DNA of 64,000 nt from Ceratodon purpureus (GCA_014871385.1 CM026424.1:9096847-9160846), one strand, 5' to 3'. Positions 1-13,675 are shown, counted from the stretch's first letter. Made by a program: numbers and translations. Notes: a model not told the origin generated them from the letters alone.

Positions 1-2674
1 TGACCTAATTAAGTTAGCAAACCTATCTGACGAAATGAAGCTTCAGCCCTTATGATAGTTTGTCCACTGTCAATTATAATAAATTATTGCAACAGCTCAA
101 CGACTGGAGTACAAAATGCTATTTCGCATGAGCGCTGCGATCAGATTTCTATCTAAAACTATAGAACTCTTCCAATTAGAAACATGTGAAGTATGCAGTC
201 ACCCTAAGTATAAACGTCCCGCTTCAACAGAACAGAAAAAATCGAGGCATGGGTTTCTTACTGACAGGCTCGTGATTCTTGACAAGGCTAAAACGTATGA
301 ATTTATGAATCTAAGAATCTCATCGAATTCTACATATCACGAACTCGCTAGTGCTAAACCCTCAAGGCCTCGAAAATACCCTTCCAGTGATTGAACTAAG
401 TGTGTATCAAACGGTTTCGAACGCATAACTACTGCAGACATTGTCTGCAAAACCATCTTACACATTAAACCACATTTTCATAGAGAACTTCATTTGATTG
501 TGATATCAAGTTTGTGAAATTTAGGTTTGCGCTGCAGAACTTGCACGAACACTACATGGTCTTGTCACTAGTACTTATGCTTAAACACACTTGAAGGCCA
601 TCTACAATATTATCAATAAGTATGTAAAGCCTTACTGGGTCTGTGCGCAAGCTTCCCTACACTACAAGGATGTGGTTTATATCAGCTGATTGGTGGCGGA
701 CGGAGGCAAAGAGGTTACAAAGGCTAGAGAAATGGGAGGGCATGAACAAAAATCATGTAAGGAAACGATTCATTCAAATCAAATGCAGGAAACCACTACT
801 TGCAGATGAAATTTACCTTTCACAAGTCCGATGACGAGCAGGATCGCACACAAAGTAATAAACCATAGTAGCCTGGCAATTGTGCCTAAAGGCCCTGCCG
901 AGATAGCTGCTGTAAACCCCTTCTCGGCAGCCTCGTCCGCCATAGCTTCAAGCCTGCCTTCCACTTCTCCGACTTGGAATTCGCTCTGCTATTTCACAAG
1001 CATCCTTGGCGCATCTAAATCACAATAAGAATCAGCTGCGATTTCCCACATGGATTAATCGCGAGATTCTCCATTCCCAAGCCACAGAGTGCCCCATCTA
1101 GAGTAGTGTTACGGTACCATGTTTCCAAGTTTTTCTACAACCTGCCTCTCTACTCGGAACCCACTCATTTCCATTCTTCCCAAGCGCGCTCCTTCTACAA
1201 CAGAGCCTTCCCTTCAGGAACTTCGAACCTCTTCCTGTTCTGCTTCACAAGCAAAACCCGTGTCGGAAATCGATCTGTCACAACACACGCTGTCAACAAT
1301 TCATGGGACCTTCAAATTAAAAAGTCCAACAAAGGTTCTCCTTCGGAGAAATTCAGCATCAAAACTGTCTTCACGTTAAAAAATCGCAGCTAACACTGCA
1401 TACGTCACCCACTCCTCAACCCTACAAAAACCAACCCCGACAAAATTCCTTTCAGAAAACTCGGTTAAAAATCACATCTCCTCAAGCTTGACCTTCACCA
1501 AGCAGTACTAAGGTGCTGCAATGTTTTCTATTCAACTTCAACATCACCTAGTACATTGCATATCAGTTCCTGCTTGAAACCGCCATCACTCTAACACTCA
1601 CGCAGCAACTAACCCACTACCAACCCACCTTCTCAAAACCAAAAACACACTCCGGAAACATTTCCGAATCTGAGAACCCTACTATCGATTCAACACAAAA
1701 GCTCCCATGAACAACATCCCAATGACAGTCACTGGTCACTTTCTCACGAACCTACTAGGCGAGATTCACACCCTTCCACTCGGCTCGCTATCCAATACTC
1801 AGACATCAAAATATCCAAACATCCTAACCATCAATGCAGCTCCAAAAACGTGAACACTAACCACTGTAGACCCTCACACACACTGCACTCCCTCGTTGCA
1901 AGCTGAAAGAAGTTACTAGCCTCACCTGAACACAGTAACTCAACATGAAACCTTGAAGCTGTAACCTTGATTACCACAATCAAGATCAGTTCATGATAAG
2001 TTAACACCTTGATTCCACAAACGAAACCAAACCAGTCTCTGACATTCCTTCACATGAAGCCGAAACCACGCACTGTAGAACCTAGATTATCAAATCCAGT
2101 GATTAACGGAGCACACACTCAGGTCGCTCAGGTCCAGTAACTCAAGTAAAGTACAATATTCGGACACTTTCTGAGACAGCTTCGAGGCACGCCGATCCCA
2201 TTGCTCAACGCTCCGGCACCTCGGCCAAGCTTCGACCTCAGCTTTGGTTGACATCAGCTTCAACAGCCTGACCGTCGCCGTGTCGTTCGCTCTGCAGCTC
2301 CCTGCAACGTATCCTGGCATGAATAAAAAGGATCGATCGGCAACGGATTGCCAGCGGTGTACACCACTGTAGGCTAGCAACTGTAGCACAAGTTGCAGTC
2401 ACCTTTAGGCAGTGGTGGACCTCGGTTCTATGATAAGTTAGCTCATGAATGACATCAGGCGTTGTCTTCCGGGCATCTTTCTCAGGCTGGATGGACCCCA
2501 TTTGGTACTGACTTTGCAGGTCTTCTGTGTGCGTTCCGGCACAGGCTTCGGCAACTTAAGTTATTCTACACTTGGCCTGTGTATCATCTGTTAAGAAATT
2601 GCAGATTATTCTCAGTGGGGGATCTGTGCCAGTTTCCTGCAAATGCATCTTATGTCGAACATCTTAGATACTAG
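1..2674. other. Left edge, mostly without a recognisable gene
   Basis: Mixed sequence in which I recognise no complete gene. A candidate minus-strand exon (817-985) is listed separately. A minus-strand open stretch around 2090-2389 is protein-like, with a charged segment followed by a leucine-rich one. I could not connect it to a family or to good splice sites, so it is not called. The remainder holds short open frames on both strands with no family resemblance. Confidence 0.4.
817..985 (-). CDS. Possible exon of a small single-pass membrane protein
   Basis: A minus-strand stretch bounded by a plausible acceptor (AG just above 985) and a good donor (G|GTAAAT just below 817) stays open throughout. 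It encodes an acidic, alanine-rich segment followed by a hydrophobic stretch of about 20 residues (ARLLWFITLCAILLVIGLV) that would span a membrane once. The opposite frame is also open but has no such pattern. I do not recognise the family, and I could not place the neighbouring exons with confidence. It could be the last or next-to-last exon of a gene starting to the right, or a fossil. Confidence 0.3.
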
Positions 2675-3275
2675 TCCAACATTTTTATATTATATTAATG
2701 TTTTTATATTAGATTATGGAGGGGAACGATAATTTTTTTACTGAATCATCATCTTAGATACTAGTCAAACATCCTGATTCATTTACTTTTATGTTTGATT
2801 ATGGAGTGGAATATTTCTCCTGTGGTGGTAGGTGGGTGTTGGATGGTGTGTACACGAATGGAGTGTACAAAGATTTATTTCAATTTATTTCAATTTATAG
2901 GAAGACTGTTGTATTAAAAAACGGTTTTGAGCTTCTCACCCAAAGTTCTATCCGTGGATATTTTTCTTTCAAGAATATCATACTGTAAGTCTGCTGCATG
3001 GCTTGGTTAAAGGGAATAGTGTTCGGTAATTTGTTTTGATGAGGTTCGAATTTCAGAGGCTCTCATCCACTCAGCGCTGGGATCACCTTGAACAGATTCA
3101 TGGTAATGGAAGGGGCTCTTCTTATGCTTTCTGCTATGGTTGCATAATCCATTTCCAGATGATGTGATTGGCTAATCTCAAGAGTTAATTTATAAACCTC
3201 ACATCAAGTGTCATGATCCCAATTCCTTCTGATCTCATTTCTACATATTGGAATAATGAATGAATCTTGGTTTAA

Positions 3276-4108
3276 CCCCTAAAGTTGAAAGGCCTCAAAA
3301 CTGCCAAAAAACCCTCAAAATTGGACTCTTTCAATACAAGGTGTAAGTTTTTAGGTTTTGGTATATTTTGGGGGGAAATAACCATAGGATTTAGTACCTT
3401 ACTTGTACATGTATATGTACCTTGAAACTTAGATTCAAACTTCTTACCGTTTGTAAGATCATAAGGTTCTAAGTTGAAAGAAAAGTTTTTTTTCCTTGTT
3501 GCAAAATGGGTTTCAAGTGTTTCGTGAGCTAAAAAACCAATTTCAAAAGCAAAATGAATGTGAGGCTCTTCAAATTCTTGTTCCTAGATGAGTTCGGAGT
3601 ATGTCCATGCACTTTTTTCCCTCATACGACCTACAAAACCTAAAAAAATGCTATCATAGAGGTATGCTAAAATTCAAATGCAAAGGCCGTCTATGATAGT
3701 AAAAAAAAGGCATGAGGAGAAATATTGGATTGAAAATCCGAGCGGTGAGATCATGCCTTCAAATTGTATTTACGTGTAGAAAAAATAAAAATTGAAAAAA
3801 AAGTAAAATCTCGATTTTTGGTGAATTTTTGAAGTTTCTATGATCTAATTCATTTTGGGCAGATTTTGAGCATGTGACTACAGTTTTGGACAGATTTCAG
3901 CATGTCCGAATAGTGTTTTCAAATTTTGATTGCGGATATCTTCTAATGTATGAGGAATTTTGAAGCATGAATGGTCTTGTTAGAAAGATGCATGTGAGAA
4001 TTTACCATGTTGTGCCAAAGTTACAACCACATCCGGTAAAATTTGACTCAAAGGGAGCTTGATCGGACCCTAAATCATACCAAAACTGTTGAGTTGATGT
4101 TGTAGGGG
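3276..4108. mobile_element. MITE-like element with TTAA flanks (copy 1)
   Basis: An 833-bp AT-rich segment starts with CCCCTAAAG and ends with the inverted counterpart TAGGGG. It is flanked on both sides by TTAA (3272-3275 and 4109-4112). TTAA target duplication and C-rich ends are hallmarks of piggyBac-superfamily elements. No transposase coding is visible. A segment of nearly the same length with the same kind of ends lies at 60304-61149, and the two share short internal motifs near corresponding ends. The terminal repeats of this copy match for only about six bases, so it is old or the call is partly chance. Confidence 0.4.
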
Positions 4109-4528
4109 TTAAAGTAGCTGGTATCAAGCTAGTACCTACTTCATGTAGCAAATAGAATGAGTTTACTAGTAAGTGTGAGTAACAAAAGAGATCATTGGTT
4201 ATATTCAAGTCTACTTGCATGGAGAAGAAGAAAGATTGAAGTGGCCCCTTTCCAAAGTAAGTGATATTTTATTTCCAATACGCGACATTGCAAGTCTCAA
4301 ACAAGTATGTTTTTTTAATGTGAATAAACAATTTATCAATCACTCAAAATTTGAAAATAAAGAGTTTTGAAGATTTTCATAATTTATATAAAAGTCTTAT
4401 TCTTTATTTCATCAAAAGTTAAATCCAAGCAATCTGCATTCATGATCTTGAATTGCAAATTTGAAGAAAATTGAGGTTGTGATAAACAAATATTGCAAAA
4501 ATTTAGTATTAATAAAAATATGTAGGTC

Positions 4529-4870
4529 ATGATTACTTATTCAAATATTCCAAATGAAGTGAAGTCTAATTTAACTGAAGAATTATTTTTTGGAAAGAAG
4601 GAACATCTTGAAGAGAATTGGCAACAACTTTTTGAGGATAATAATTTATTTCCATTGATAATCAAAAATTTATTGGTATTAAATGAACTTCACATCATTC
4701 AAAAAAACATCTTGGATATTGAAACCTTAAATTTGAATCAAGTTATATTAATATATGTGGCCAACATGTGGCAAAATGAGCTTTTTAATAAAAATGCTTT
4801 AGTAAAGGCCAATCATTATTATGAAACATCTCCATATAAGGTTAAACATAATAAAAAAAGATCTAAATAA
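4529..4870 (+). CDS. Unrecognised 113-codon open frame in AT-rich DNA
   Basis: The frame is ATG-initiated, 113 codons long, rich in Asn, Lys, Leu and Glu, and surrounded by DNA in which other frames are closed. I recognise no domain. A short stretch resembling its C-terminal part (an Asn-Lys-Asn-Ala-Leu context) recurs near 59190-59225, which suggests a fossil of a repeated element rather than a host gene. With this AT content an open frame of this length may also be chance. Confidence 0.2.
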   Translation: MITYSNIPNEVKSNLTEELFFGKKEHLEENWQQLFEDNNLFPLIIKNLLVLNELHIIQKNILDIETLNLNQVILIYVANMWQNELFNKNALVKANHYYETSPYKVKHNKKRSK

Positions 4871-7324
4871 AGATAAATATAAATCCATTAGCCATTGTTA
4901 CTTTGCATATGGTGGTTTAGGATCAAAAAACAATGTAGTCAAGTATTATTAAAGCAAATTTACCAGAAAGTGTACAAGAAAGTTTTATCAACCTTGGTGT
5001 TAGTGTTGTCTCCTCAATTTATTAGCACTTGAATCAATTTGGAGATCAAAAACAACAGTTTTTTCAAGACCTATTTACTTCTATATCTTTTGTTTTAATA
5101 GGAATAAATTATTTTTTCACAAAAGTGCATTAAATGCACATTTCGAAAAAAAAAAATGTATTAAACCTTACATAGATAAATATGATATAGATGCTTCTTT
5201 AAAATCTTGTTTCACAAAAAAAATCCGAAAGGAGGCAACTGTGTAGTATCTCAGTAATGCCTAAAATTTGATACAATTAATGGAGTACAAATATTTGTTT
5301 GTAGGAAATATATTACATGTACAACATTAAAGTTTGAAGAAAAATCATTGTAGCTTGATGTTTACAAAATAAAAGTAGCACTAGTTAATAAGCAGGAACT
5401 TAGTACTAGAATTAGAAATCAATTACAAAAGAGTCTGCAGTGACGAGGAAAAAAATGATTATTCACATAGAGAATTGGATAATAATGGTGAGTAATATTG
5501 CAAATATTTAATAAAGATAAATAATCATATTGAACTATTTGTAAAAGTCTATTATAACATTCATTTTTTTAACAACAATATATTTGGTATTCGATTTATT
5601 TAGATTCATTATTTAAAAAAATAGAAAACCTTGTTGATTTTGGATCATTTTCTTTTGGTGCATTAAATTGGAAAAAATCACATTGCTCTATTCTTGCAAT
5701 CTCTTAATCTAATTTGTTATTTCATAAAAATCCATATTGATTAATATTATTGTAGTTATTTGCTTTGTGTTGATTATTTATCTTTTTGATAATAGATAAG
5801 GTTTACACGTCAAAAACTAATTTTATAAATTATTTATTTTTACAAAAAAGTACTTTGTAAGCTAAAATTGACCTTTAATGATTCTTAAATAGATCATATT
5901 AGTGAAATTCAAGTATTATGTTTAATCTTTTATTGTCTTCATAATTTTGATGACTCATTGTTGGATAATTTTGAGCATCCGCAATTGAAATGGCTGGATT
6001 TGACCAAGTGATTTCAAAGAAGGAAACAAAGTTGAAACTTAATATTTTTCAAGTTCTTCATAGCTGTAATAACATTAATGTCATCAAAGTGCAAAACAAT
6101 CAATAAATTGGTGTTTTGACATCCATTTGGAACCATATCATCTTCAACAAAAATAAATAATTAATAAAAATCAATTTCAGGCCTCTTTTGACTTTATAGG
6201 TTTGAAAAAAAAAATGATTGAATTTGAATGGCAAATTGATGAAGAAGGCAACATGTGCTGAAAAGGCACTTTTGAAAAGGTAGATTACATTGTAAACGAA
6301 GGGAAATAAACAAGGTAATTAATTGGTAAAGATTGAAGTGAAAGGGAATGGACGTATCTTTCAATAGAGAGGTACCATCCATGAAGAGATACCACAAAAA
6401 ATATACAAATAATTTGTAGAAGGTTATTAAGATTCACATTAATTTTTTGTTTTGTAGATTATTTAATTGAACATTAGTATATTGAAATTTAATTTTGAAT
6501 ACATAGGTTTGTTTCTAAATCTATCTGATATTTATTTAACAATATGTTTCAAGAAAATATTTGAAGAATTGGTTCTGTCAAGGATTTCTTCCCAATTACA
6601 ATTTCTTGCAATTGTTTAATCCTTAGAATTGTTACAAAGTAGCAAGAAAGTATTTGAAGAATTAGTTCAAGAAATTATTTCAAGTTTTATTTCAAGATTA
6701 TTTCAAGTTTTGTATTTAGATTTATTTCAATAAATTTATTTTGAGACTTATTTGTTAGACCAAACTTAGGAGACAAAGACCAAGTATATCATAACGACCA
6801 ATTCATCACTTAAAAAAATGCATATTGAGAGACAAATCCCCTCACTGTGCTTAAATAGCAATCAAAGAGGCCAATAGTTGGCATAATTACTGGCACAACC
6901 GCCCAGTCGCCACTAACTACCTAACTGCCCATTAATCTTATTCCCGTTGTTCCTATTATTAACCATGTTCCCACAATTCCTAACATTATTTTTCCTTAGA
7001 GGATTTATTTGTTACTTCAAAGTACTAAATTGTTTTTCTCATTTGACAAAGATGACCCCAATTCACAAATTTGATAAAGTATGTGACATGTGTAAAACAA
7101 AACATGTGGTCATCAATGGAGAAACAAGTTTTCCAACAATCTTCACCTGCGAACTTCCATTCTAGTAAGACTTCTACAATTTATCCATCCAAAAATTCTA
7201 TGCTATATCTTGTATAGATTTTTCTTGTTTTATTTATTTTTATTGGTTGTTTCTAATTATGATATCATGTCTAATTTTGAAGTTTTCTTTAATGTTGTTA
7301 TATTTATTTTCAAACCTCTAAATG

Positions 7325-7412
7325 GACCTTTAGAGCAGCCTAGTTCTTTAGAGAGTGTTTATGCAAATGACCTTTAGAGCAGCCTAGTTCTTTAGAGAGT
7401 GTTTATGCAAAT
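7325..7412. repeat. Two perfect tandem copies of a 44-bp unit
   Basis: The unit beginning GACCTTTAGAGCAGCC occurs twice head to tail (7325-7368 and 7369-7412) without visible differences. This indicates a recent tandem duplication. No coding role is apparent. Confidence 0.9.
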
Positions 7413-9480
7413 GACCTTTTTATTCCTCACCAAATCAATCAAGTAATGAAGTGCACAATCTTTTCTCAACCTACTAGCACATTGGACATCACAAAATATA
7501 AAGAGATATTGAGCTTATGCGTTTTGATGGATGGAGAGGAAAACATTGGCATATTGTGCCATGACTATATTCTAGAGAAGAAAGACAATATTGTTTCAAA
7601 ACTTTAATTTCAATTTTCCTTTTATGATGAAGGAAGATTTGTGTTTAAAAGGAAAGCTAAGGTTGGTAGAAACATGATAATGTGTGGCTGGTGTCACAAC
7701 AAAGGTTCTCCACAAGCCATGCATGTAAGTTACTTTAGTTATGTAATAAATGATAATATAAAATACATAAGCACTATAAAATAGTGGTTTAACAAAAATT
7801 GGCATTCAAAGTTATTTAAGTTTTGAAGCACTAAATTTATATATAGTTATTTCCAAATATGCCCAATCTAAAGGCAATAACAAGGCCAAAAAAGCAGATG
7901 CTATTGTTATGCATGAAAGTAAACAATCATTTTAATGCATAGATTCTTACAAAAAGTAAAGATAAATAATAATTTCAGAATTCATGCATCAAGTTACTTG
8001 TAGAAAATGTCTTCATTAATTTTGAAGAAGAAAGGGCAGTGAATTTTTTCTAATATACTATGGTGTATACATCAAGCCACGTAATGGAACAATTCTAACC
8101 CCTATTGGACTAATAGACCCAAAACGGGTCAGTAGTAATTTTAGGCATGTATATATGATTGCAATAAAAAAATTCTTTTTTCTAAAATTTTTGGCAAAAA
8201 TAGATGTTTATAAGACCTTCCAAACAAAACATTTTTCATCAAAGTTTGATAAAAATTGTGAAAGTTATGAGGTTTTTAAGATTTCAGCTTAAACCAAGGC
8301 ATCAAGTGCAAGGCTAAAAAAATCTCAAATTATTTTTTAATTATTTAAAAAAAAAGAATCATACTCTGTAGGTTTTTATAAATATATGAAGCTTTGATTC
8401 ATTGCATTTTGATAAGACAAGCAAATGATACAAAAATCATTTTTTTGCAGACACTTATCAAAAATATTAACAAAAATAAACTTTAAAGTCTCATCTTGAA
8501 TTCAATTTTAACAATTTTCAAATAATAAAAAATGGAAAATTATATTTGAATCATATAATACTCTCACTATTGGAATTTACAATACTATATTTCATGTCAA
8601 GAAAAATAATGATTTAGGTTTAACTATCATTTTATACCTTTATCACTTTATATTCTTTTGAGAGGCAAATATTGAAGTTTCTTATTTTGAATTTTTTTTG
8701 GTGAATCCTCAAGTCATTTACCTATTACAATATCAAATTCTTCAATTGAAAACACAAAGCCTTTTTAAAAAAAATTAAAGACATTTGAATTTTTAGCTTC
8801 ATATATGATTGAAAATAACTTGTTCTTCATGTTTAGAGGCTAAGATCTTGCAATATGTTTTGTTTCTAATTCTAAATTTTGAAGAGGGATTTTTTACTAC
8901 GTTAACTATAAGATCCTACGGTTGAACTTTTAGCAAGAAATGTCTCAATGTTGAAAAGAATTATGTTTTTCAGCATTGAACTTTGAATTCTTGGCTCCTG
9001 AGTTTGTTAATGTTATATATGTGCAGAATTTGTATTGTTATGTTTATGCAACAATTGTAGTTGTTGTTTTTTAGTATGTTGCATAGCATTTGATTTCAAT
9101 ATGTTTTTAATTGCATATTATAGAAAAAAACACGCCCTATTTTCTATATAGATGTTTTTAGTTTATCATAGACTTCAATTTTGCTATACATGTGTTTTAA
9201 AAGTAAGGCTTATAGTTTATCCTTTGATGTAAGAGAGGTGTCTAACTAGGAAAAAAATTATATGTATATATAATACATGGTACCATAACATCATCCACTA
9301 ATTTTTTTTATAATTAGTTATAAGGTGCAAACAATCACAACTATTACCATCATTTAAAATAATACCATGCCTAATAATTCATTCTTGATGGTAAATAGCC
9401 TTCAAATAAATAGTAGATTATTGTACGTGTATACAATTTTTAAGAAGTGCCTTCTTTCCCTCCTCCGCTACCCCTCGAGA

Positions 9481-9850
9481 CTTTTATACAAATTATGAAA
9501 TTTTCTTTTTAGATTTACATTATTACTCATCCTTTCTAATATCAAGTGTTGCAGAGCTTCAATAATCACTCTACTTGCAAATCTTAGAATCTTTACACTA
9601 TGAAAAATCTTGAAACTTACAAATTTCACTACCTAGTTGTTAGATCAACCTTCCATCTCGCCTTTCATACACATTATAAAATTTTCTTTTTAGATTTACA
9701 TTATTACTCATCCTTTCTAATATCAAGTGTTGTAGAGCTTCAATAATCTCTCTACTTGCAAACATTAGAATCTTTACACTATAAAAAATCTTGAAACTTA
9801 CAAATTTCACTACCTACTTGTTAGCTCAACCTTTCATCTCTCCTTTCATA
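9481..9850. repeat. 181-bp tandem duplication
   Basis: Two adjacent copies of a unit of about 181 bp, with the first few bases of a third copy at the right end. Landmarks such as TTTTTAGATTTACATTATT recur with an offset of 181. The copies differ at a scatter of positions, so the duplication is older than the 44-bp one at 7.3 kb. It lies in AT-rich DNA about 800 bp upstream of the aldolase gene. Confidence 0.85.
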
Positions 9851-10643
9851 TTTCACAAAATAAGATGCAAATCATGTAAAACTTGAATCCATGGTAAAAA
9901 TCTCATACAGTACATTCAACACTAAATGGATACAAAATCCAAATGTTATCTCTGCACTAAATGGCTATTTTCTTATTCAGATGGATCCTGAAGAGAAGAT
10001 AAATTCTAGCGTGCTTTAGAATGTATGATTGGGTAGCATGTTATAGTCATCCATATATCAACTTATCACTTGAGTTACTTAGCCATCCATATATCTCCAC
10101 TCCAGTGTCTTCCGGTCACAGTTAAGGTAAGGATGGAAAATATTTTTTAGGGATTTCAGGTCAAAAGTGGAAAGGAACTGGTACAATTTCAAATTCCACA
10201 TCCCTCATAAATTCCACACATTGTGGTCATGTCTGAAAACGAAAAGAGAAAATTGCCTTGGTGAGCGACGAAGAGAAAGCCACATCCATGATCCATCCAA
10301 GAGAAGTAAGTTGTTCCTGAGTCCACACAACAGCAATCCTGACTGCCTGCCCTCAGCCACATCTGCAGCCTCCGAAGTCTCAGGCTGCTTCACTCACTCA
10401 GTGGAGTCTGTACTACTCATTCATCAGAAACGCACACACATTCAGTCAGTTCTGAGCTCGGAGCTCATCTAGAACTGCTCCTGCCTCTGTTGTTGCACAC
10501 AATTTCAATCTAGATGCCACTTCAGACAGATATATATCACATCACACATAGCAACCAGCAGCTAGCATTCAATAAAGTTAGTACACACAGACAGAGAATA
10601 TACGGGGAGCAGGTAGTCGATTAGCAGGCAGACAGTCGCAACG
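9851..10643 (+). promoter_or_regulatory. Upstream region of the aldolase gene
   Basis: This is the 5' flank of the aldolase start codon at 10644. GC content rises towards the gene. A TATA-like TATATATC lies at about 10531, some 110 bp before the start codon, which is a sensible distance for a plant core promoter with a short leader. No experimental support is possible here. Confidence 0.35.
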
Positions 10644-13600
10644 ATGGCAGCAGTTGCGTTGTCGAAGAGTGTGTTTCTCGGCACTGGTGTGGCCGAGTCC
10701 ACCATGTTCAAGTCCACTAGCGTGGTCCCGGTGAGGGGACATATTGTCATGACCTCCAATTTCGAGAAGACCAACCGGTATGCGGATGAGCTCAAGCAGA
10801 CTGCAGCTTTCATCTCGGCTCCTGGGAAGGGCATCTTGGCCTCTGATGAGAGCAATGCCACCACTGGCAAACGGTAATTCACCAATTCACATGTGTAGTA
10901 GTGCAGCCCAATTCACTTAGCTGTGCAGTTTAGAGACAGTCTCATGACATCTAGTGATTGTTCATTCGGCTGTTTTTGTGTACATTGCTTGATTTTTGTT
11001 TGAGGTAAGTGATCGAAGTGATCTGGTTGTGATTTGAGTGGTTTAGAATTGGGTAGGTTTGGGAGAATTGGGCATGAGGGAGGGAGTTTGTGAGGTGTGA
11101 GTTTGTGAGATGGAAAGGAAGTGATGGGGATAGTGGATGATGAATTGCAGGTTGGCGACGGTAGGCATGGACAACACGGTAGAGAATCGACAGGCTTGGC
11201 GTGAGCTGCTCTACTCAGCTCCTGGTCTTGGCAATGTGATCATCTCATACCGACTCCATTTTTGCCCTTCTCGCAATCATCTCTCTGGGAGGAATCTGAT
11301 TCTTCGATGTCATGATCTGGGTGCGCACTAGGAATTGAATGTTCGAGTGAACTCACGAGAGCTAGCACGTTACATGCGGTGAATGGTTTTGTTCCTGAAG
11401 TTGAATTCAACTGGCAATTTGAGAGACCGTGAATGCTGAATGCCGTCTCCCCTTGTGTGGCCCCGTGCAGTATATTAGCGGCACAATCATGTTCGACGAG
11501 ACTCTATTTCAGGATTCGAGGGCAGGAGTGCCATTCGTCGACATCCTGAAGAAACAGGGCATCTTGCCAGGAATTAAAGTGGACACCGGCCTGCAGCCCA
11601 TCGATGGCACGGACGGAGAGACCGCCACTCAAGGTCTGGACGGTCTTGCAGAGCGCTGCCAGAAGTAAGTCAAATCACCCCCTGCCCTCACTTCTGTGCA
11701 GTTTGGATGCACACAATTCAGGTCACACCAGAGAATCAGATTGAAGGGCTCAAGGGTTGACGATGTGGTATCGTATCTCTTGATCGTCGAATTAGGTACT
11801 ACCAGCAGGGAGCTCGCTTCGCCAAATGGCGTGCCGTGTTGAGGGTCGACAACGAAGTGCTTCCCTCCTCCACAGCTATCCTGGAAAACGCCCACGGGCT
11901 TGCTCGCTACGCTCAAATCTGTCAGGTATCGGCTTCTGCGTGTGCTATTTTACCAGCTCACAATCAGCCAGAATGTAGGATTGGTAGAAACTTAGGCTCT
12001 GCATTTGAGCTTGAATAATCAGCTGATACCAAGTTTTGGAAATCGAGTGTAGGCTAACGGCCTCGTCCCCATCGTGGAGCCCGAAGTGACTCTTGGTGAG
12101 GGTGACTACAGGTACATTTTTTTGGACACGGAAGCTCTCAGGGTCTCCAATTTTGCTATCTTTTATAGTCTACTTTGACGAGACTCTGCAGCATCTGAAA
12201 TTTACGAACATCTTGTGTGCAGCATTGAGCGAACAGCCTACATTTCTGAGAAGGTTAACTCTCACGTCTTCCGGCTGCTGAACGAGTACAAGTAAGCTTT
12301 CTTCAAACAGATCTGAGCTTTACTTTCGTGCAGTGATCAGATGCTGTCGATCTGAATCAAATTGTCGTGAACTTTGTTCTGACTTCTGTTTGTTCTAAAC
12401 GTGCTGCAGTGTGATTCTCGAGGGTATCTTGCTGAAACCCAACATGATTCTTCCAGGTACGAGACCTAGGCCAGAGCTGATCGAATTTTAGGGTGTTGCA
12501 GAATAGACAAAGCCATAACCATGCTCTAGAAAAAGTAGAACATGCCCTCGATGTGTAAACTGCGGAACTTACAGTCTGAAATGTTGTTGTCACCGAAAAC
12601 AGGTTTGGATGTGCCTACGCCTGCTCCTGAGGAAGTGGCGCGTTACACTGTACGCACGATGCTTCGGTCCGTCCCAGGGGCTGTTCCCGGTATGGTCCTT
12701 CAGTTTAAAAACCCCAGTGTTTCAGTTCAACCTAATGCACTCAGAATTTCAGAATTTCACGTTTAAAATTCGATCACCTCTCGCCTGCACTGACGAACAA
12801 GAGCTTGTGGGATGGAACGATGTTCACAGGTATCCACTTCCTGTCTGGTGGCATGAGTGAAGAAGAGGCAACTTTGAATTTGCAGGCTCTCCAGGTACTT
12901 TGTTAATGGATATGGTTCTGCACACCATCAACGTTTTGACTGCTTGTCCGCATTGTATCATGACAGAAATTAGTTTTGACCCTCACTCCTCTTCTATGCT
13001 CAGGCCTTCGGACCCACGCCGTGGTCTCTAACATTCTCCTACGGAAGAGCGCTGCAATCTAGCACTCTCAAAACATGGTCAGGGAAGGTATGCATTGCTT
13101 TTCTGACTACGCCTCCTTATGATCCGGACATTGATTAACCTCACTCGAAACCTTCTAAGTTGTTGGATCCAAACTACAATGAGACAACTAATCTTCTGTA
13201 TATCCGCCCTGGTAGCTAACCTGCTGTTTGTGATTGTAAAGTTGTTGCTTTTTATTGACTGAAAATGCAGAAAAGGATCGCTTTTCCTTATCTGCTGTGT
13301 CCGTCCCGACTCACCAACGTTTGCAATGGTTCAAAATAGGAAATAAAAACTACTAGTGCCGGACTTCGCTTCATATTGACATTGCTTGTGTTTGCGCATT
13401 CTGTTCTAGGAGGAGAACTGGGATGCAGCTCAGGAGAGGCTTGTGGCGCTCGCCAAAGCCAACTCCGAAGCTCAGGCAAGTCTTTGCCATAATCTGGGTA
13501 GATCAAGTCTCTTACAACAAGAGTTTCTTTGAGTGTGTCAGTTTCATTTTGCTTCTGCTTCTAACATGGTGGCAATGCTGTGTCTTTGCAGCTTGGAAAG

Positions 13601-13675
13601 TACAAAGGTCCGCACCCATCTCCTGGAGGTGAACGAATTCTGCAGGCTCTCAGATTAGGTGGAGCAGGCAAGTAG
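10644..13675 (+). CDS. FBA: Class I fructose-bisphosphate aldolase, 12 exons, 399 aa
   Basis: It cleaves fructose-1,6-bisphosphate (or condenses DHAP and glyceraldehyde-3-P) in glycolysis or the Calvin cycle. Exons, all in phase: 10644-10873, 11151-11235, 11471-11664, 11796-11925, 12053-12111, 12223-12291, 12410-12456, 12603-12689, 12830-12894, 13004-13087, 13410-13475, 13592-13675. The active-site motifs are intact: the [12 protein letters not shown] segment, ARFAKWR (Lys180), VEPEV (Glu222/Glu224) and the Schiff-base Lys265 in ILLKPNM. About 40 residues rich in Ser, Thr, Val and Ala precede the core and may be a plastid transit peptide, though the core resembles cytosolic-type enzymes. The intron after exon 11 uses a GC donor (CAG|GCAAGT). 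The C-terminus ends in Gly-Gly-Ala-Gly-Lys and lacks the usual terminal Tyr, so a further exon or a divergent subclass is possible. Confidence 0.95.

Larger units (their letters stand above)
2675..9480. other. AT-rich intergenic repeat desert
   Basis: Strongly AT-rich sequence with frequent stops in all frames. It contains a TTAA-bounded MITE-like element, a 44-bp direct duplication and one 113-codon open frame, each listed separately. No recognisable gene, RNA gene or intact transposon is visible in the rest. Confidence 0.6.
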
